Assembly: GCA_008933995.1 (NCBI GenBank)
Contig: WARS01000015.1
Location: forward strand, 14,640,957 to 14,704,956
Reading direction: 5' to 3'
DNA: 64,000 bases
Source of the DNA: Datnioides undecimradiatus
Lineage: Eukaryota > Chordata > Actinopteri > Lobotiformes > Datnioididae
The position numbers were made by a program, and so were the translations under genes. The notes below the pieces were generated by a model. The model saw only the letters and a list, made by a program, of their open reading frames with translations, ran no database searches and had not been told where the DNA came from. Below are positions 1-13,400 of this stretch, one piece after another. Within the stretch, counting starts at the first letter, position 1, and every line of letters starts with the position of its first letter.

Positions 1-816
1 CCAGGGTGAAAAAGCATTTAGATCAATTCTCCATTAAAACTCTGACTAATGATATATTTCATGCAGGCTAAAGAAGGTTTTATTGCAGGTTTCACAGCCT
101 GACGCCTCTGAAAATGAGTGAAGCCAGCTCCTCACCTCTATCATTTTGACTGCAGGCAACATCGACACGCTGATATCTCATTTAGAGTCAAAGAACAACA
201 CCGAACTCATATATCCACAAATGGATGTATAAGAGATGTATAATTAATACCCCATAGATGGTTTTGCAAGTTTCGGGATTCCATCAATCCAGTTCTGTCA
301 ATCACAGATTAGAAAACAACTTCCTGGTTTTATACCAACAGATGTTGGCCTGAAGCATATTCCTATCGCTAATATGTGCACATAGGATTAAACTAATGAA
401 GAGAAGTCTAGGAATATCGCCAACAAGCTAACTGTTTGCCTCAAGCTGGCATCACAGCTGAGCCAACAGTTGAAACCAGTCTTTAAGTGGGTAGACAGCT
501 CTGCCGAAACAACATATCGTACGTTTTCACATGTGAAGGTAATGTCCTTTCACAGTGTACCTCATTATCCACATACACCCCCTCCCCCCCTTTTTCTTCC
601 TTTTCTCCTCCCGTGGTCTCTTTTTGACACATCTTTCCTCTACCTTCTCCCCCCTCTGTGACTCCGCTCTCCCGTCTGTCACTCAGGCTTAGGCTTACAA
701 AGTTCTTTCGTCCACAGAGAGCAAAACAGCTTTCCTCATCCCGCTGTCTCTCTGCTTCTCCCCGGTTGTATTTCTGTGTGTAACTGTCTGTCTCTCTGTT
801 TCATGGCTTCCCACAG
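1..816 (+). other. fras1: Intron upstream of the first visible exon (partial)
   Basis: No cysteine-rich reading frame with splice borders was found, so the previous VWC exon lies outside the window. The 3' half is pyrimidine-rich (570-800), ending in the acceptor used at 816. No transposon was recognised. Confidence 0.7.
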
Positions 817-976
817 CATGACAGCCTGTGGAGTCCCTCGCCCTGCACCGAGTGTGTTTGCTCCAGAGGGAGCGTGTCGTGCAGCGCTCGGCCCTGTCCC
901 CCTCTGACCTGCCCTGGGGACCACAGCCTGTTCACCCCAGCTGGAGAGTGCTGCCCCAAGTGTGGCCGTAATGGAG
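817..976 (+). CDS. fras1: fras1 exon: C-terminal part of a VWC module
   Basis: The exon has 160 nt and enters in phase 0 after an acceptor ending cccacag. It leaves in phase 1 at donor GTGAGT. It reads HDSLWSPSPCTECVCSRG and continues with a CPPLTC segment, ending GECCPKCGRNG. The spaced CxxCxC, CPxxxC and CCPxC cysteines are those of the second and third parts of a VWC module. The N-terminal part must come from an exon upstream of the window. Its last base joins the next exon to make a Glu codon. Confidence 0.93.
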
Positions 977-3413
977 GTGAGTGTGGTATTAGGCTGAATT
1001 ACACACACAGATTTCAAATGCAGCCTGTTTCTAATTGACTTCTCTTAGGGCCTGCACCTGTTTTACATATTTTTGTCTCCGAATCCCTTTATTTGTACTG
1101 ATTACAGTTTCGGACAATATGTTGTTGGTTCATTCACGTGTTTGCAGGAGTTTCAAACATGTGATCTTTTAGAATTGTATACTTACTATGCTGCTGTCTC
1201 CAGGGCATGAAAATACCCACGATCCTCCTCACAGTAGTCCTTGTTCGCAACAGAATTGCCATTTAAGATGTAAGATTTAAGATGAAGTAATACATACAAA
1301 ACCTATACTATTTGTCAATGATGCATTCACTTGCTACTTGATTACCGATGCCTATCAAGAAAATGCATTAAACGCATTAAATGCAGTAAACAAAAGTTCT
1401 CATAAGCAGTTCTGCAAAACAGTGACACAACACAAATTACTGGCAGACTCTGATGTGCAGACACACTGAACTCCAAGCACCATAACCTATTCCAGTGCAG
1501 GAAAACGCACACAGACTAATGTGAAATGCCACCAACAGACACCCGCGAACACAACAGCCTGCCCTGTGGACTGTGCTTACACATTCACACAGGAACCCTG
1601 AGTCTAAATGTGTTTGTGCTGGAGCTGACAGACCTGAGAGCAGCACACTGCCTCAGGTCAGGTTGCTTCCTCGTCTTTCAATAAACACAAGCTCTGCTCC
1701 TGCTCTCAGTTCAGGTGGTTCTAACCTCAAATGGGTTTTGGTGATTGTCCTTCTTCAGGCGACCACTCCAGCCTGACTGACAGACAGGCTGTCAGCTACA
1801 GCAGTGGTGCAGGACGGGATTGAAAGGCTCCTTTTGAGTCTGGTTACATTAGTTTCCAAAACATTACCCAGAGAAAAACATGTAATTTATGATTTGTCTC
1901 TGTACAACAGTTGCTTCATACAACTGTAAGTCCAAAGAGGTGAGCCGGTGCATCCAACAACACAAAACTGCAATAAAAATATAAATGTTCCCAGTGCAAA
2001 CCTTGATCAAGGAGCTAAAGCTGTTCATACTGTAGAATGATTAATGCTTTCATATTCAGAGTGGGGAGTAATATAGTGCATTATTATTATCTATGTGTAC
2101 GGGTGTGAATGTTACTGTTACTACTACATCTTACATACATAAATGAATCCTGTTCAAGTGAATATTGTAACATTTGCCGTGGTAAGAGATCACTCAGAGG
2201 CTTGGACCCCACCATTGAGAGCGTGTGTCATCTTGTCTTGTGTCAGACAGGACGTTGTCGTGACAAACCCTGAGCTTTTAGATTGCACAAGAGCAGCTGG
2301 AGCCTAGCTGAAAGGTTAATCTAGACTCTAATGATGTCTTGGAGCTGCTGTGATGCATCCCAACGGTTAGCAGCTAATTAGCGACTGGCTTTTTTCACCC
2401 TCACTGTAAATCAGGCAGCGTGAGGGCAAACAATGCTTGAACAGTCAGCTCATTACCTGACACCCATTTTTATTGTTTACTCATTCAGTGTTTGTGTGTG
2501 TGTGCGTGTGTCAGAGTCTTGCTCCTGGCAGGGGACTGTGTACAGAGATGGTGAAGAGTGGAAGCCCAGCCTCTGCTCCAGATGTGTCTGCAGCAACGGG
2601 AAAGTCCAGTGTTCGGCAGCAGAGTGTCCGCAAGTGGCCTGCAAACCGGTAGGTTTTCAGAAATACGGCACACACACTGTTTTATTATGTTCGCACTTAC
2701 ATTTAGAATGGGTCTGTGTTTCTCTCCTCTCAGTATTATTGCCATTAATAGTGAGGGTATAGTCTGACACCCTGAAATCCACAGTCTGAGAGAAAGACAA
2801 TCAATTTTTCCAATGCATAATTGATTATCTGTCTCATACTTACATGCTTTTTGTTCCCATTCTTGTTAAAATGGAAATTGAAGCCATATACATACTAATA
2901 CTAGACAAAGGTGACCTTGTATTCTGTCCCAATGCATCCCTTATGGGTGGCGTTATTGCCGCATTGCTCTGAGCAATGTTTCACAAATAGAGGCCTATCT
3001 CTTAACTTGTTTTCGTTCCAAATCACACTGGGAGTTTGTACACTCAAAGGCCGCTTCATTGGGACCACGCCAATCTGTGTCGTGATCCAATACAGCAGCT
3101 CCGCCATATATTATGCATTCACCTACAGCATGACGTCAGTTTTGAATGTCACTGTCAGAGAAATAATTTATCTACAGTTTTATTATTGTGGTGGTTGTTT
3201 GCATTGGCGTTGACCTCGGCTGCATTACTCTGAGAGATGTTTCTAATATTTGTCCACCTCATTTACATACATGACAGGCCAGGATATTAAAAACACCTTT
3301 CAGTAAAATGTGAAATGTCCTGCAGTGCAAAACCACCACCCACTATGGCCTTAATAATAACATACTGACACAACAAAGAAGCAGACTCATTATTGTCTGT
3401 CTGTTGCTTTCCT

Positions 3414-3465
<52 letters not shown>

Positions 3466-3591
3466 GGTCTGACTTTTTTTTTTCTCTTCAATCAGCATGA
3501 AAATTTAGTGATCCAGCCAGGACAGTGCTGTCCTCAGTGTGTTTCCAATCCCTGTCTGTCTGCCGGTAAACAGTACCAGGTAGGTGACCTA

Positions 3592-3631
<40 letters not shown>

Positions 3632-6600
3632 TGTGTGTGTGTGCGCACGCGCCTGTTATTTTACAGGTTTGTGTGAAAATCCTCCTTTTTCAAAGCCTCT
3701 GGATTAACCATTGTGTGTGTGTGTGTGTGTGTGTGTGTTTGTGTTGTGTGCATGATGTGTGTTACTGTGTTCAGAAATACTGTGTGCTGTGTGTTTTGTC
3801 TGTGTGTTGGAGGCGACAGATGACAAGCACATAAATCTGTACCTATGTGACCTGGCACATTTTGCACTGCGTTTTGTGTTTCTCTGCACAATCTGTTAGA
3901 ATATATTTGGTGATGACAGGGAGACTTTGACATATACACGTGTGTGCATATGTGTGAGTGTTTTGATATTGAGATGAAAGAAGTTGAAGCCTTGCCTCGC
4001 TCCTCTCCTCTCCTCTCCTCTCCTCTCCTCTCCTCTCCTCTCCTCCTGCTTTCATCACAGGGTGTCCCATCCTGTCCTTTGTGCGGTTGTGTCTCCTGAG
4101 ACACACACATGCCTTCACACGCACACACACACACACTCATTCATGTCTGAGCTGCCATGACTTCAGACGTTTGTTTTCATCTTTAGGGTCAGAGAATTCT
4201 CGGTTTGTTGTTTATTAGAAAAGGATGAATTATGTCTCCTGGCATCCGGTCTCAAATGCAAAACCAAGCCGTTATTAAAGTACACACGTACACATACATT
4301 ATACTGTATGTGTATGTAAATGGATTGTGAATGAGCGCAAAGCACAATCTCATTTTCCCTGTATTTTGTCTTCATGACATTTATTCTGAAATTCTGAAAT
4401 TGAAATCAGAATCTAATTCACAGATAATTGATTAAGCCAAACGAATGTGTTGCTTTTTTTAAAAACCATTTTAGGCATTTTTTGAAAAGGTGGATAGAAA
4501 TATGCGCAAGAAAACAAAAATAAGATATTTCCCCAGTGTAAACCTGAACTATGTAAATCTGTCTGGATTTGGCTAGTTTTTGGAAATTTTGCACACAAAA
4601 GATCTCATTTATAGTTTCGGTGGCTATTTTTCAGATTACTGACAGAGAAACACATAACCCCAACCCCCTCTTAAGACCAGGTGGACAGTATAGTGTCAGT
4701 TTTAGTGCTTTAGACAGTTTTCTGCTCTGACAAGAAGCGGAAAACTGTCTTTAGCTTCAAAATAGTCACACTTTGTGAAAATGAGGCTTATCTATTAGTA
4801 GACTCAGTGCAGTAATGTTATGATTCATAATAACATATCAGTCATCGGTGGTCATTGTCTTCTTTCTTTGGAAACAATGAAATGATTTGCTTCTTCTATA
4901 GATTAATAGTTAATAGAGCGACCTGGTCCCTTAGGTCCAAAGTTAATTTTATTTGTTTGTGAGAGCTTTGAATGACCAATGATGTTTTGCTTGACTCCGG
5001 TTAAACACTTCGATATTAGTAGACCACATAAAGTGGTTTTTACTGAGGTGTAATCATTGGTGTGTATTAGTTCCTGTGTGTAAGTGTTTGTAAAGTCTAT
5101 GAATCTCTTCTCTCTACTGATGTTTGTGTGTGAATCCTTCGATTTACAGGTGTGTGTGTGTGTCTTTGAGAGAGTTGTGGATGTTTTCAAAGATTACGAC
5201 TGTGTTCACATTTAACGTGTTCAGCCGTGTTTATTCTGACACTTTAAGATCAACAGAGAGTGAAGCTGTTGAACTCTGGGTGAACCCGGTGTTGTCACTC
5301 CTCTGCAAAGAGTTCTGTGAAACAGTTCAATATAAATCACTCGCGTTTTAATTCAGACACACAGAACACTGAAGCACCTTTCATACAAGTTACTGATGTT
5401 CAAAGAGCTCCACAAAGGGCCCTAATGGTTTTGATCTCAGTGATAAATGGCTGTAATAAATGTTATATCAGTGAACATTTTCTTTTTTTCTTGTGAAATA
5501 ATGAAATAATTTGCATCCTCCAGATTTAAGTCAATATTTAATTGAGCAGTTAAAGCCTGAAAAGGGAGGAAGTTTGGATTTTATATTATGATCAGTAGTT
5601 TTTATTTTAATTTTAGTTTTTTTTATTTTTCTTTGACAATAACAGAAAAATGTAACAGATACCAAAGACAGTAAATAAACAAAAAGAGATGTGACATAGG
5701 AATTAAACATTGCTATAACCAACATCACCAATACATTGCTACTATGGGACTTACATAGATAAACATTACGAAAGAGAACTTCTGTGGTAGGCAGACAGGC
5801 GGGTTAGTTTTGCCCAATATTCCTCCACCCCAATGAGGAGCCTGAAGGTCAGACCTTTTGTTTGTTGCAACAGTACTGATTTTAGAAAACCACACGCTTG
5901 CTGGTGGCGACGTTGAAGCCTTCCTGTGCCTCGCGGTGAGTTTTCTCCTCAGCATGAGACAAGTGTGGGCCCAGCCTGCCTGAGGCACATGGAGAGCTTC
6001 CAGTGGTGAGGGATCACCCAGGAAGAACACACTTGGAGAGAATGGGATATCTGTTTTAAGGATCAGTTTGATGGTCTCATGGATGGCTAAGCAGCGTGTT
6101 TGCACAAAATATGAACACAAATGACATCATTCTCTCCACACCTCCACCAGCGTGGACTGTCTCCAAGTTTCACCTTGTAATCCAAAGATAGGTTGCTCTA
6201 ACCACTGTACAGAGTTGTCCCACTCTCCCCCTCTGAATGAGATCAGGCTGGAGTCCTTACTGTCGCAGTTCCCCAGCAGCTGACAATACTGTGCTTCTGA
6301 GTTTGGAAGGGGCAGAGCCAAAGGTCTGAGTTAGAAGACACCTCCAGAATCACGGCTGAGAAAGACCAAACTGTTGTACCAGTGTCATAAATGATTTTAT
6401 GGTCCCTCTTTTATTTAAGTGTCAGACAACGTTGGGTTTAATCTGACAACTACAAGAAGTTGACCTCAAATTGAGGCAGATTATATATTTAAGGTCTGAA
6501 ACATATCAGGCAGGGAGCCACTGTGGGACATCACATTGCGTTAGTGTCCTGATGAGAGTGCACAGATGAATATTTTCTCTGCCAGGGACACAGAGGTTTA

Positions 6601-7231
6601 GAAGGAAGTTGCACTGTTCATGGCAGTTATTGAATCTCCCAGTTAGCACTCATATTAAGATGTGCAGACCAAAAGGTACATGGGCATACAACAGTTATTC
6701 GAAGTGACTGTTTGAACATGTGGGTAAGACCAAACTGACAGTGAAACATTGTAATTTAAATGCTGCTTAAACAATGGTATACATGTCTTGGCCCAAGTTA
6801 CCTGGGATCAGCTCCAGCCTGCAAAAGATAAGCTATTATAGATAATAGATGGGTTTCCAGATGACTAATTAATCCACTGACTTTAATTATTTCAGCGCCT
6901 GGCTCTGGCAGGTGGGGCTCAGTGTGAACACTTCTGTGCAGCTGTGTTTGCAGGTTGCGTGTTTACCGCTGTTCCTGTTTTCTTGGAGTTCAGGTCTTCA
7001 CACGCTTTTGTTTGAAAAGTTTTGAACTTAAGGAGAATTATGTTGACATCTGATAGCAAAGTACTTTCCCCTGACAGCTGACTGTGTGTACGTGCACGCC
7101 AGAGTGTGTGTTTGTATGCCTTTCACATTGCCAGGGCATCCTATTCCTACACTGCAAGAAGGCACTCACTGGATTCAAATGAGCTTTGAGTTTCATACAC
7201 ACAGTGATTCACTGTGTGTTAGACTTTAGGA

Positions 7232-7275
<44 letters not shown>

Positions 7276-7446
7276 GTAGCCTGGAGATGGTCTTACTGTG
7301 TGTATCTGTGTGTGTATCTTGGCAGCACGGTGAGCAGTGGCAGAAGAACGCCTGCACCACATGTGTGTGTGACCAGGGTCAGTCGAAGTGCTACACACAA
7401 ACCTGTCGGCCTGTCACCTGTGACAAGGTGGGTAGTATTACACACA

Positions 7447-7493
<47 letters not shown>

Positions 7494-10400
7494 ATTGACA
7501 TTCAGTTTTATTCAGAATTCACCTCATACATTTGTGCTCCATGTCGCAACCCGAATGGATGCAGAGACGTTTAACTATGCAAGACCACACAGAAATGTCT
7601 ACTGCTCTCTGTCTGACAGACGCTCACACGCGCACACACGCGTGCATGTACACACACACCCGCAGAGTGACATTTAATTGTTAATTACATGCAAATTTCT
7701 GCTTGAAGCTTCCTTTCTGTGCTGGATCTCTTGTTAGCGAAGTCAGAGAGGACCACGAAACACAATCCAGAGACAAAACACAAACATTAAAGGGCCATGC
7801 ACAGACAAGTGCATAATAATGCCAGTACAAACGGACAGATGAAGCAAAGTAAAAGATAAAATTAAACAAAAACAAGTCTTAAATATTCGTCAGGCAATGG
7901 AATTAAAGTAGCTTTGCAGTTAAACGCTGCTACACTGCAGTAATTAACTGAGGAATGGACCAAGGAACGTTTATATGCGCATAAGTTTTAAATTTAGGCT
8001 TTAAATATCCTAAATTTGGGGCATATTCAAGATAATCAAAGCGAGTTCAGCAGAGAGGCTAAATGTAGCATCTCTGTGTTTGGTTCTGACTTGAGGCGAC
8101 CAACAGACTAAAGAACTACGGGCCCTACTGAGTTTACGTTCTTGTAAAGTATGAAAAATGTATTTTAGCCTTAAGTCACTAAGTAAGTTATAAACCAGCA
8201 GCAGTGCTCTAAAATTAGAGCTACAGTAACGACCCTGATGAAGGCCACAAGCTGAAATGCTTTGGTTGTCAATACGTATGCACTTGTTTAAGACTGTTTT
8301 AAGCAGATGATTAATCCACATTTGTAGTATTTGGGGCCGCAGGACGGTGAGCGTGGGATTGACTCACAATAAACTACAGTGTATGTTCATAATGGAGGAA
8401 CATGTCACCCAGTGCAACACCGTGACTCACTGATGTGTTTTTAATAGTTTTTGGGCAACAATAGAGCTCAGCGAGATCAGGCACAGACAATACTTGTTAG
8501 TAGGATACATTCATTGCTGTTTATGAGCTTTTCATGGGACTTGGTGAGACTGAAAGATGTTGTGAGAAGTAAGACTAAACAAACATTTCCCATCAATCAC
8601 TTACTTTGGGTCATTTCAGATCTTTCTTGTGCCACAAGAGGATATTCTTTTTGCAGGAAGGCAGCATGCGAACGATCAAAGCACAATAAAACAATGCAGA
8701 ACTCATTAAAGTGATACGGTACAGTGCACTTTAAGGAGTCCGTGCAGGAGGCAGTTTATGGTATATTTTAAAGTATCTTGCACATCAAGTAAAGACAAAC
8801 TTGGATGTGCAGCACCTAATTATTCAGAAATATATTCCATGTATGAGTGTATGTGTCAGAGGAGCTGACACATACACCATCGAGCTGAAATCTCTTTTAG
8901 TCCTGACTTTCAGTTTCGTATTGTAGAAAGTAGCCTCTTCACACTATCTCTGTAAATACTAAACTCACAAACTAATCAGAAGCGGAGTTCAGACCTTATT
9001 TGCTCTTATTAAACCTATAAAGAGGAAATACTTGCTTGGAGTGAGAACTTATCGGGCTTCCTGCTGTTACTCTGAAGCCAGTGGAAACCCTTTTGAAGCG
9101 TTTTGCTCTACCGCTCAAAGTTTCCACATTCTTTTAAAACTTCAACTTAAAGTAAAAACATCCTCAGCTCTCAGCGTGGCCAAGTTTGTTCTAACAGCCC
9201 ATTGCCTTCCATTGCCTCTGATGATAGCAGAAAAAAAACTGAATCCGCAGCTGCAAAGAGACGATCCCAGTGGACTCGTCGCCTCAAAACCAACACTCAG
9301 AAATAAGCAGAATAAAGGGAGAAAAAAGCTGAGCTAATAACCACCTTACTGTTCTGCTAATAAATGGTCACATGCTTAGGCTAGACCTTGAACACACATA
9401 TATTGTCCATTAGAGGTAAAAGAAGTTTTCTATAATACTATGAACTGTCCTCACGTGATACAGATGTAACCTGGTTAAAAATGTATCATATATATGATTG
9501 TTTTGTTATTATGAAGTGTTTCATAGGAGGATAAAAATGTGTATGATATGTGAAATGAGTAAAATATGTGTGTGAAAAATGTATAAAAATAAGTTGAAAA
9601 ACCTCTGGTGTATGGTTAAAAATTAAACATTAACATTTGCCTTGCATGGAGACTAAAGTTGTTCAGGTTAAGATTTCCCGACACTAAGTGAGTAACATTT
9701 ATTATTTTATACTTATTTTAGGTTAATTTTGTGCTTATTTGTGTTCAGTCACAGGGAATTCCATAATTAACATTAAAAAGGTGATGCATTTTATACTGCA
9801 GAGTACTAATGTTTTATAACCGTGTATAAGGTCAATTGGTAAATGGGTTACCTAAACCTGCTAATACTAATTATAGTGTAGTTAAGACTCAAGACAGGTC
9901 ACATAAGGTAGAAACATAGACATAAGACAGGTTTTACCTTAAGGAGTCTTTATTGCAAATTAAGTACATTGTATTTAAGAACTTAGGCTCCCACACAGAG
10001 GATCTAAAATACTCAGATAAGGAGGAGTAACCAGTGCAGTGTCAGTAAATCGACACCTCTCAGCACTTGAAGTTATAAGAAATGTCCGGTCCAAACCGCT
10101 TGGTGTGTTTGCCCTCAATAATACGACACACTCTCGCCTCCTTCATTGTCTTATCTCCCTCTGCTGAAAACGCACACACTCACACACAAATCAGCATCTT
10201 TATAAGCTCTCGGATTTTCTTCGTCTTGTCTCACAGCTCCGTTTGCATCCCCGTCATCTGTATTGAGCCTGAAAACCAAACCTAAACTCTCCGTGCTGCT
10301 TTCTTGCAGGGTCACACTAAAGTGAAGCGCGCTGGTCAGTGTTGTGATGAATGCGCCGCTGCCAAGGGAAGCTGCCTGTACGAGGGCACGGTGCGTTACC

Positions 10401-13400
10401 ATGGTGACATGTGGAACAGCACAGGGTGCGAGTACTGTACCTGCAACCGGGGTCAGGTCCTCTGCCAAAGGGCCGAGTGTGGTCGTGTTACATGCCCGCA
10501 GGTGAGCCTGAAAGAAAAAAGATCTTTATTACCAACCAAGGAGCGAATATGGCCTCCTCTTTTAAAAGTGTACTTGTTGGTTTTGTTTTGTCTTAAACAT
10601 ATTTAACTGGCTGAAATGCCCTCAAAGGCTGGAAAGGCTTGGTGATTTGACTGAATTGTAATTAGCCTGGAACACCTGCTTAAACTTGTGTCTAAACATG
10701 TAGAGTCATGACTGTTAGCTAATTAGCTTTGCTGACCAAGTTCAAACTAGTCATACTAGCACTTAGCTATCTGAGTTAGTCTGCTGCCTTACAGCATGAA
10801 TGCAAATATGATAAATAGATAAAAACTTTGATCTTTTTAAGTCCTCCCTTTATTATTTTAAATAGCTAAGCTGTTAATTCCGGTTTAAAAGCCTTCTGAA
10901 ATAACTAGTTGTTTTAATTTTCTTGAGTGCCGAGTTTAGTTTCCACTTTTTCTGAATGTTTGAGCAGACATCCTTTTAGCAATGTCTGCAATTTCAAACT
11001 CTGCTGTTTTCTACCAAAAATGCAAAACATGTCGGCACCCAGAAATCCCTTTATCTGGCCCGCAGTGGGCCACTAAAGAAGATGTCACACTTGCTTTATT
11101 TACAGTTTTACAGTTGGTGCAATTTGCTGCAGTGAAATTTACCAGTTTACAAGGTCTGATCTTACTTTGGGGAGTGGTTTTTAGGACTAATCCACTTTAG
11201 AGTGTAAAGGAATGGAGGATGCTGGATGTGGGAGTTTTTTGGGACTAAATAAACAAAGGATTTATTAAGGTTATTAGTCGGTGTTCCCATAGTTGTTTTT
11301 ATCACCTAAAATGACCTACTTTGGGCTCTGGGCCACATCAACTCAACACCTCTTCCAATATTTTCTTACGTCAAGCAGATTTAATAATATTACTTTAATA
11401 TCCCCCGCCACGACCAAATAAGCCCCCATTAATCATGCTCTACGGTGATAATTACAGCTGGTAAGTGCCATTAGCTGTAAGTAGCATAATTGGCATTTGT
11501 CCAGCTCTGAACTGAACAAGGTCACTCTGCTAAGAAGATCAGAGTCATGCCGTTTTCACTGTGTGCTTGTGTGTCAGTGTGCAGAGGGAGGTTATGAGTT
11601 TAATGACACGTGTGGGTCAATGAGCAGAGAAAGGCACAGCGGCACAGTTATAGTTATAACTCCCTTTGGTACCACCTGGCCTCAAGATGTACTGTAGGCA
11701 GTCAGGCATCAGGAAGTCACGAATTACCATTGTGATGTGCAGAGCTTATAATTTCACTGTAGATGTTTTTAGTTCTCATTAAGAGAGCGCAAGGTCTGAA
11801 CAGATTGTTGGGATAATATGACTTGTAAAAAGTTTCAGAAGGCAAACAAAATAGCTTTTACAACATGGGGATACAAGGCTGACCCCCCAAGAGATTTCTG
11901 CTTATTAGCTGAATCAGGATCACGATGATTTGTCCAATCCTCCCCACATACAGCTGAAGATTTGGAGTTTAATTAAACTGAATGCTAAAACAATTTTATA
12001 TCATTTATATAATTTTTTTTTTTTTAGTTTTAGTTTTTCAACAAAAATAAACTGAACTTAACAAAATCAAAATAACTGAGATCACCAAAATGGTGTGCTT
12101 ACAGTATACTACTGACTTTTTGTGGAAAGTTATGTACGTATGTTATGTCCTACAGTGATTTTCCCTGTAGTCCATGTTATTAAAACTCCACAAGTGAAAT
12201 GTGACTTCATGAATCCAAATTTAAGCATATGTTTTTCTACTTTACAGGGATTGGAGCTAATTCACTTGCCGGGAAAGTGCTGCCCGGAGTGTTCCTCTTT
12301 GAAACCCTCCTGTGTGTACGAGGGGAAATCCTACAAGGTACTTCTGTCACAGCTCTAGATTTTAACATTGAATGGGTTTGCATATAAACATAAGACAAAA
12401 TTGCAAAAATCAAGAAATCCAAACTGCGTGGGTGAGCGGAAGACACCACAGGGCTTTTGTAAACCTTCTATTCTCAGAAGAAAAAAAGAAAAGAAGTGGC
12501 ATGAAGTCTCACTGCAGAGGAGGCTGTTACACAAACAACCAAATACATCAATATTAAGCTAGATATAAATATATAAATTCAATCTCTAAACACTGAGAAG
12601 TAAAGTTTCAAGGGGTAAATGTGTGTTTTAGGACAGAGCTAACAGATTACTCTGGACTGTTTAGCCTGTAACAAGAATATTTTCCTTATTATTCTGGCAT
12701 CAACTTCATTATTCATGGGCTAGCCCTGAAAACCCAGAAAACAAAGGCTCTAATTTTCTGGCATTTTCAGGGGTGGGGGGCTCCTGAAATGCTGCGGGTT
12801 GGTCAGGCAAGGCCAAGGCTCTGAGCGAGTGGAGAGAGCACGATCATCCTTTTCCCATAGATTTTTCTTTGTCTCCCTGAGGAAATCGTCTCACCAGTAG
12901 TAAACAGAGACAGATACTGCATACTTATCACACACCCACACGCATCAATGCGTTCTCCATGCCAGTGTTTCTGAGAGGCTCACCTGGAAGGTTAGAGCAG
13001 CGGGTCTGTGTCTTGGTGATTGCTGGTTTACATTTGTTTGTCAAGCTGTTGCATCCCCTTAAAACCTCAATCTTATGTTTTTTTTCTTTACATTTCAGTT
13101 TGTGCACAAATTGTATAAAACTTGACATGCATTGTTGGTCTAAGCTGTTTTCACCCTACTCCCTGTTAAGCCACTGTAGACTAACACACAGACATTGGAT
13201 TTGCATTGATCCCCTCGTCTCATGTTTAGAAAGAAAGCCAATAAGCTTATTTGCTGATCAGTAGTGAACGCTTGCTTGATAGACGAATGAGTTGGAGACG
13301 TGATTTCTATTTTCAGTTCACTGATGTTGAGGCTAGGTATGATGATATGATAGCAGATGAGGGACCAGTGACCCGCTGTTCCTCAGCTCTTACACAACCC

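Larger units (their letters stand above)
3580..7325 (+). other. fras1: Intron, 3.7 kb, with microsatellites and a LINE remnant
   Basis: GT repeats lie at 3593-3642 and 3712-3739, a (CTCCT)n pentanucleotide array at 4001-4045, and a hairpin at 4712-4750. A probable degenerate LINE tail on the minus strand covers 5590-6390 and an L2-like tail 6799-6855. A GT repeat at 7235-7277 precedes the next acceptor. The short frames here are translations of repeats. Confidence 0.75.
7428..10309 (+). other. fras1: Intron, 2.9 kb
   Basis: It begins with a long CA repeat (7441-7491). A hammerhead-ribozyme-like core lies at 8229-8269. The rest is AT-rich sequence without recognisable genes or transposons. 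Confidence 0.75.

Noticed and set aside
3661..4140. Minus-strand open frame of 159 codons
   Set aside because: It spans GT, CA and TCCTC repeats; the EERRG units are repeat translation.
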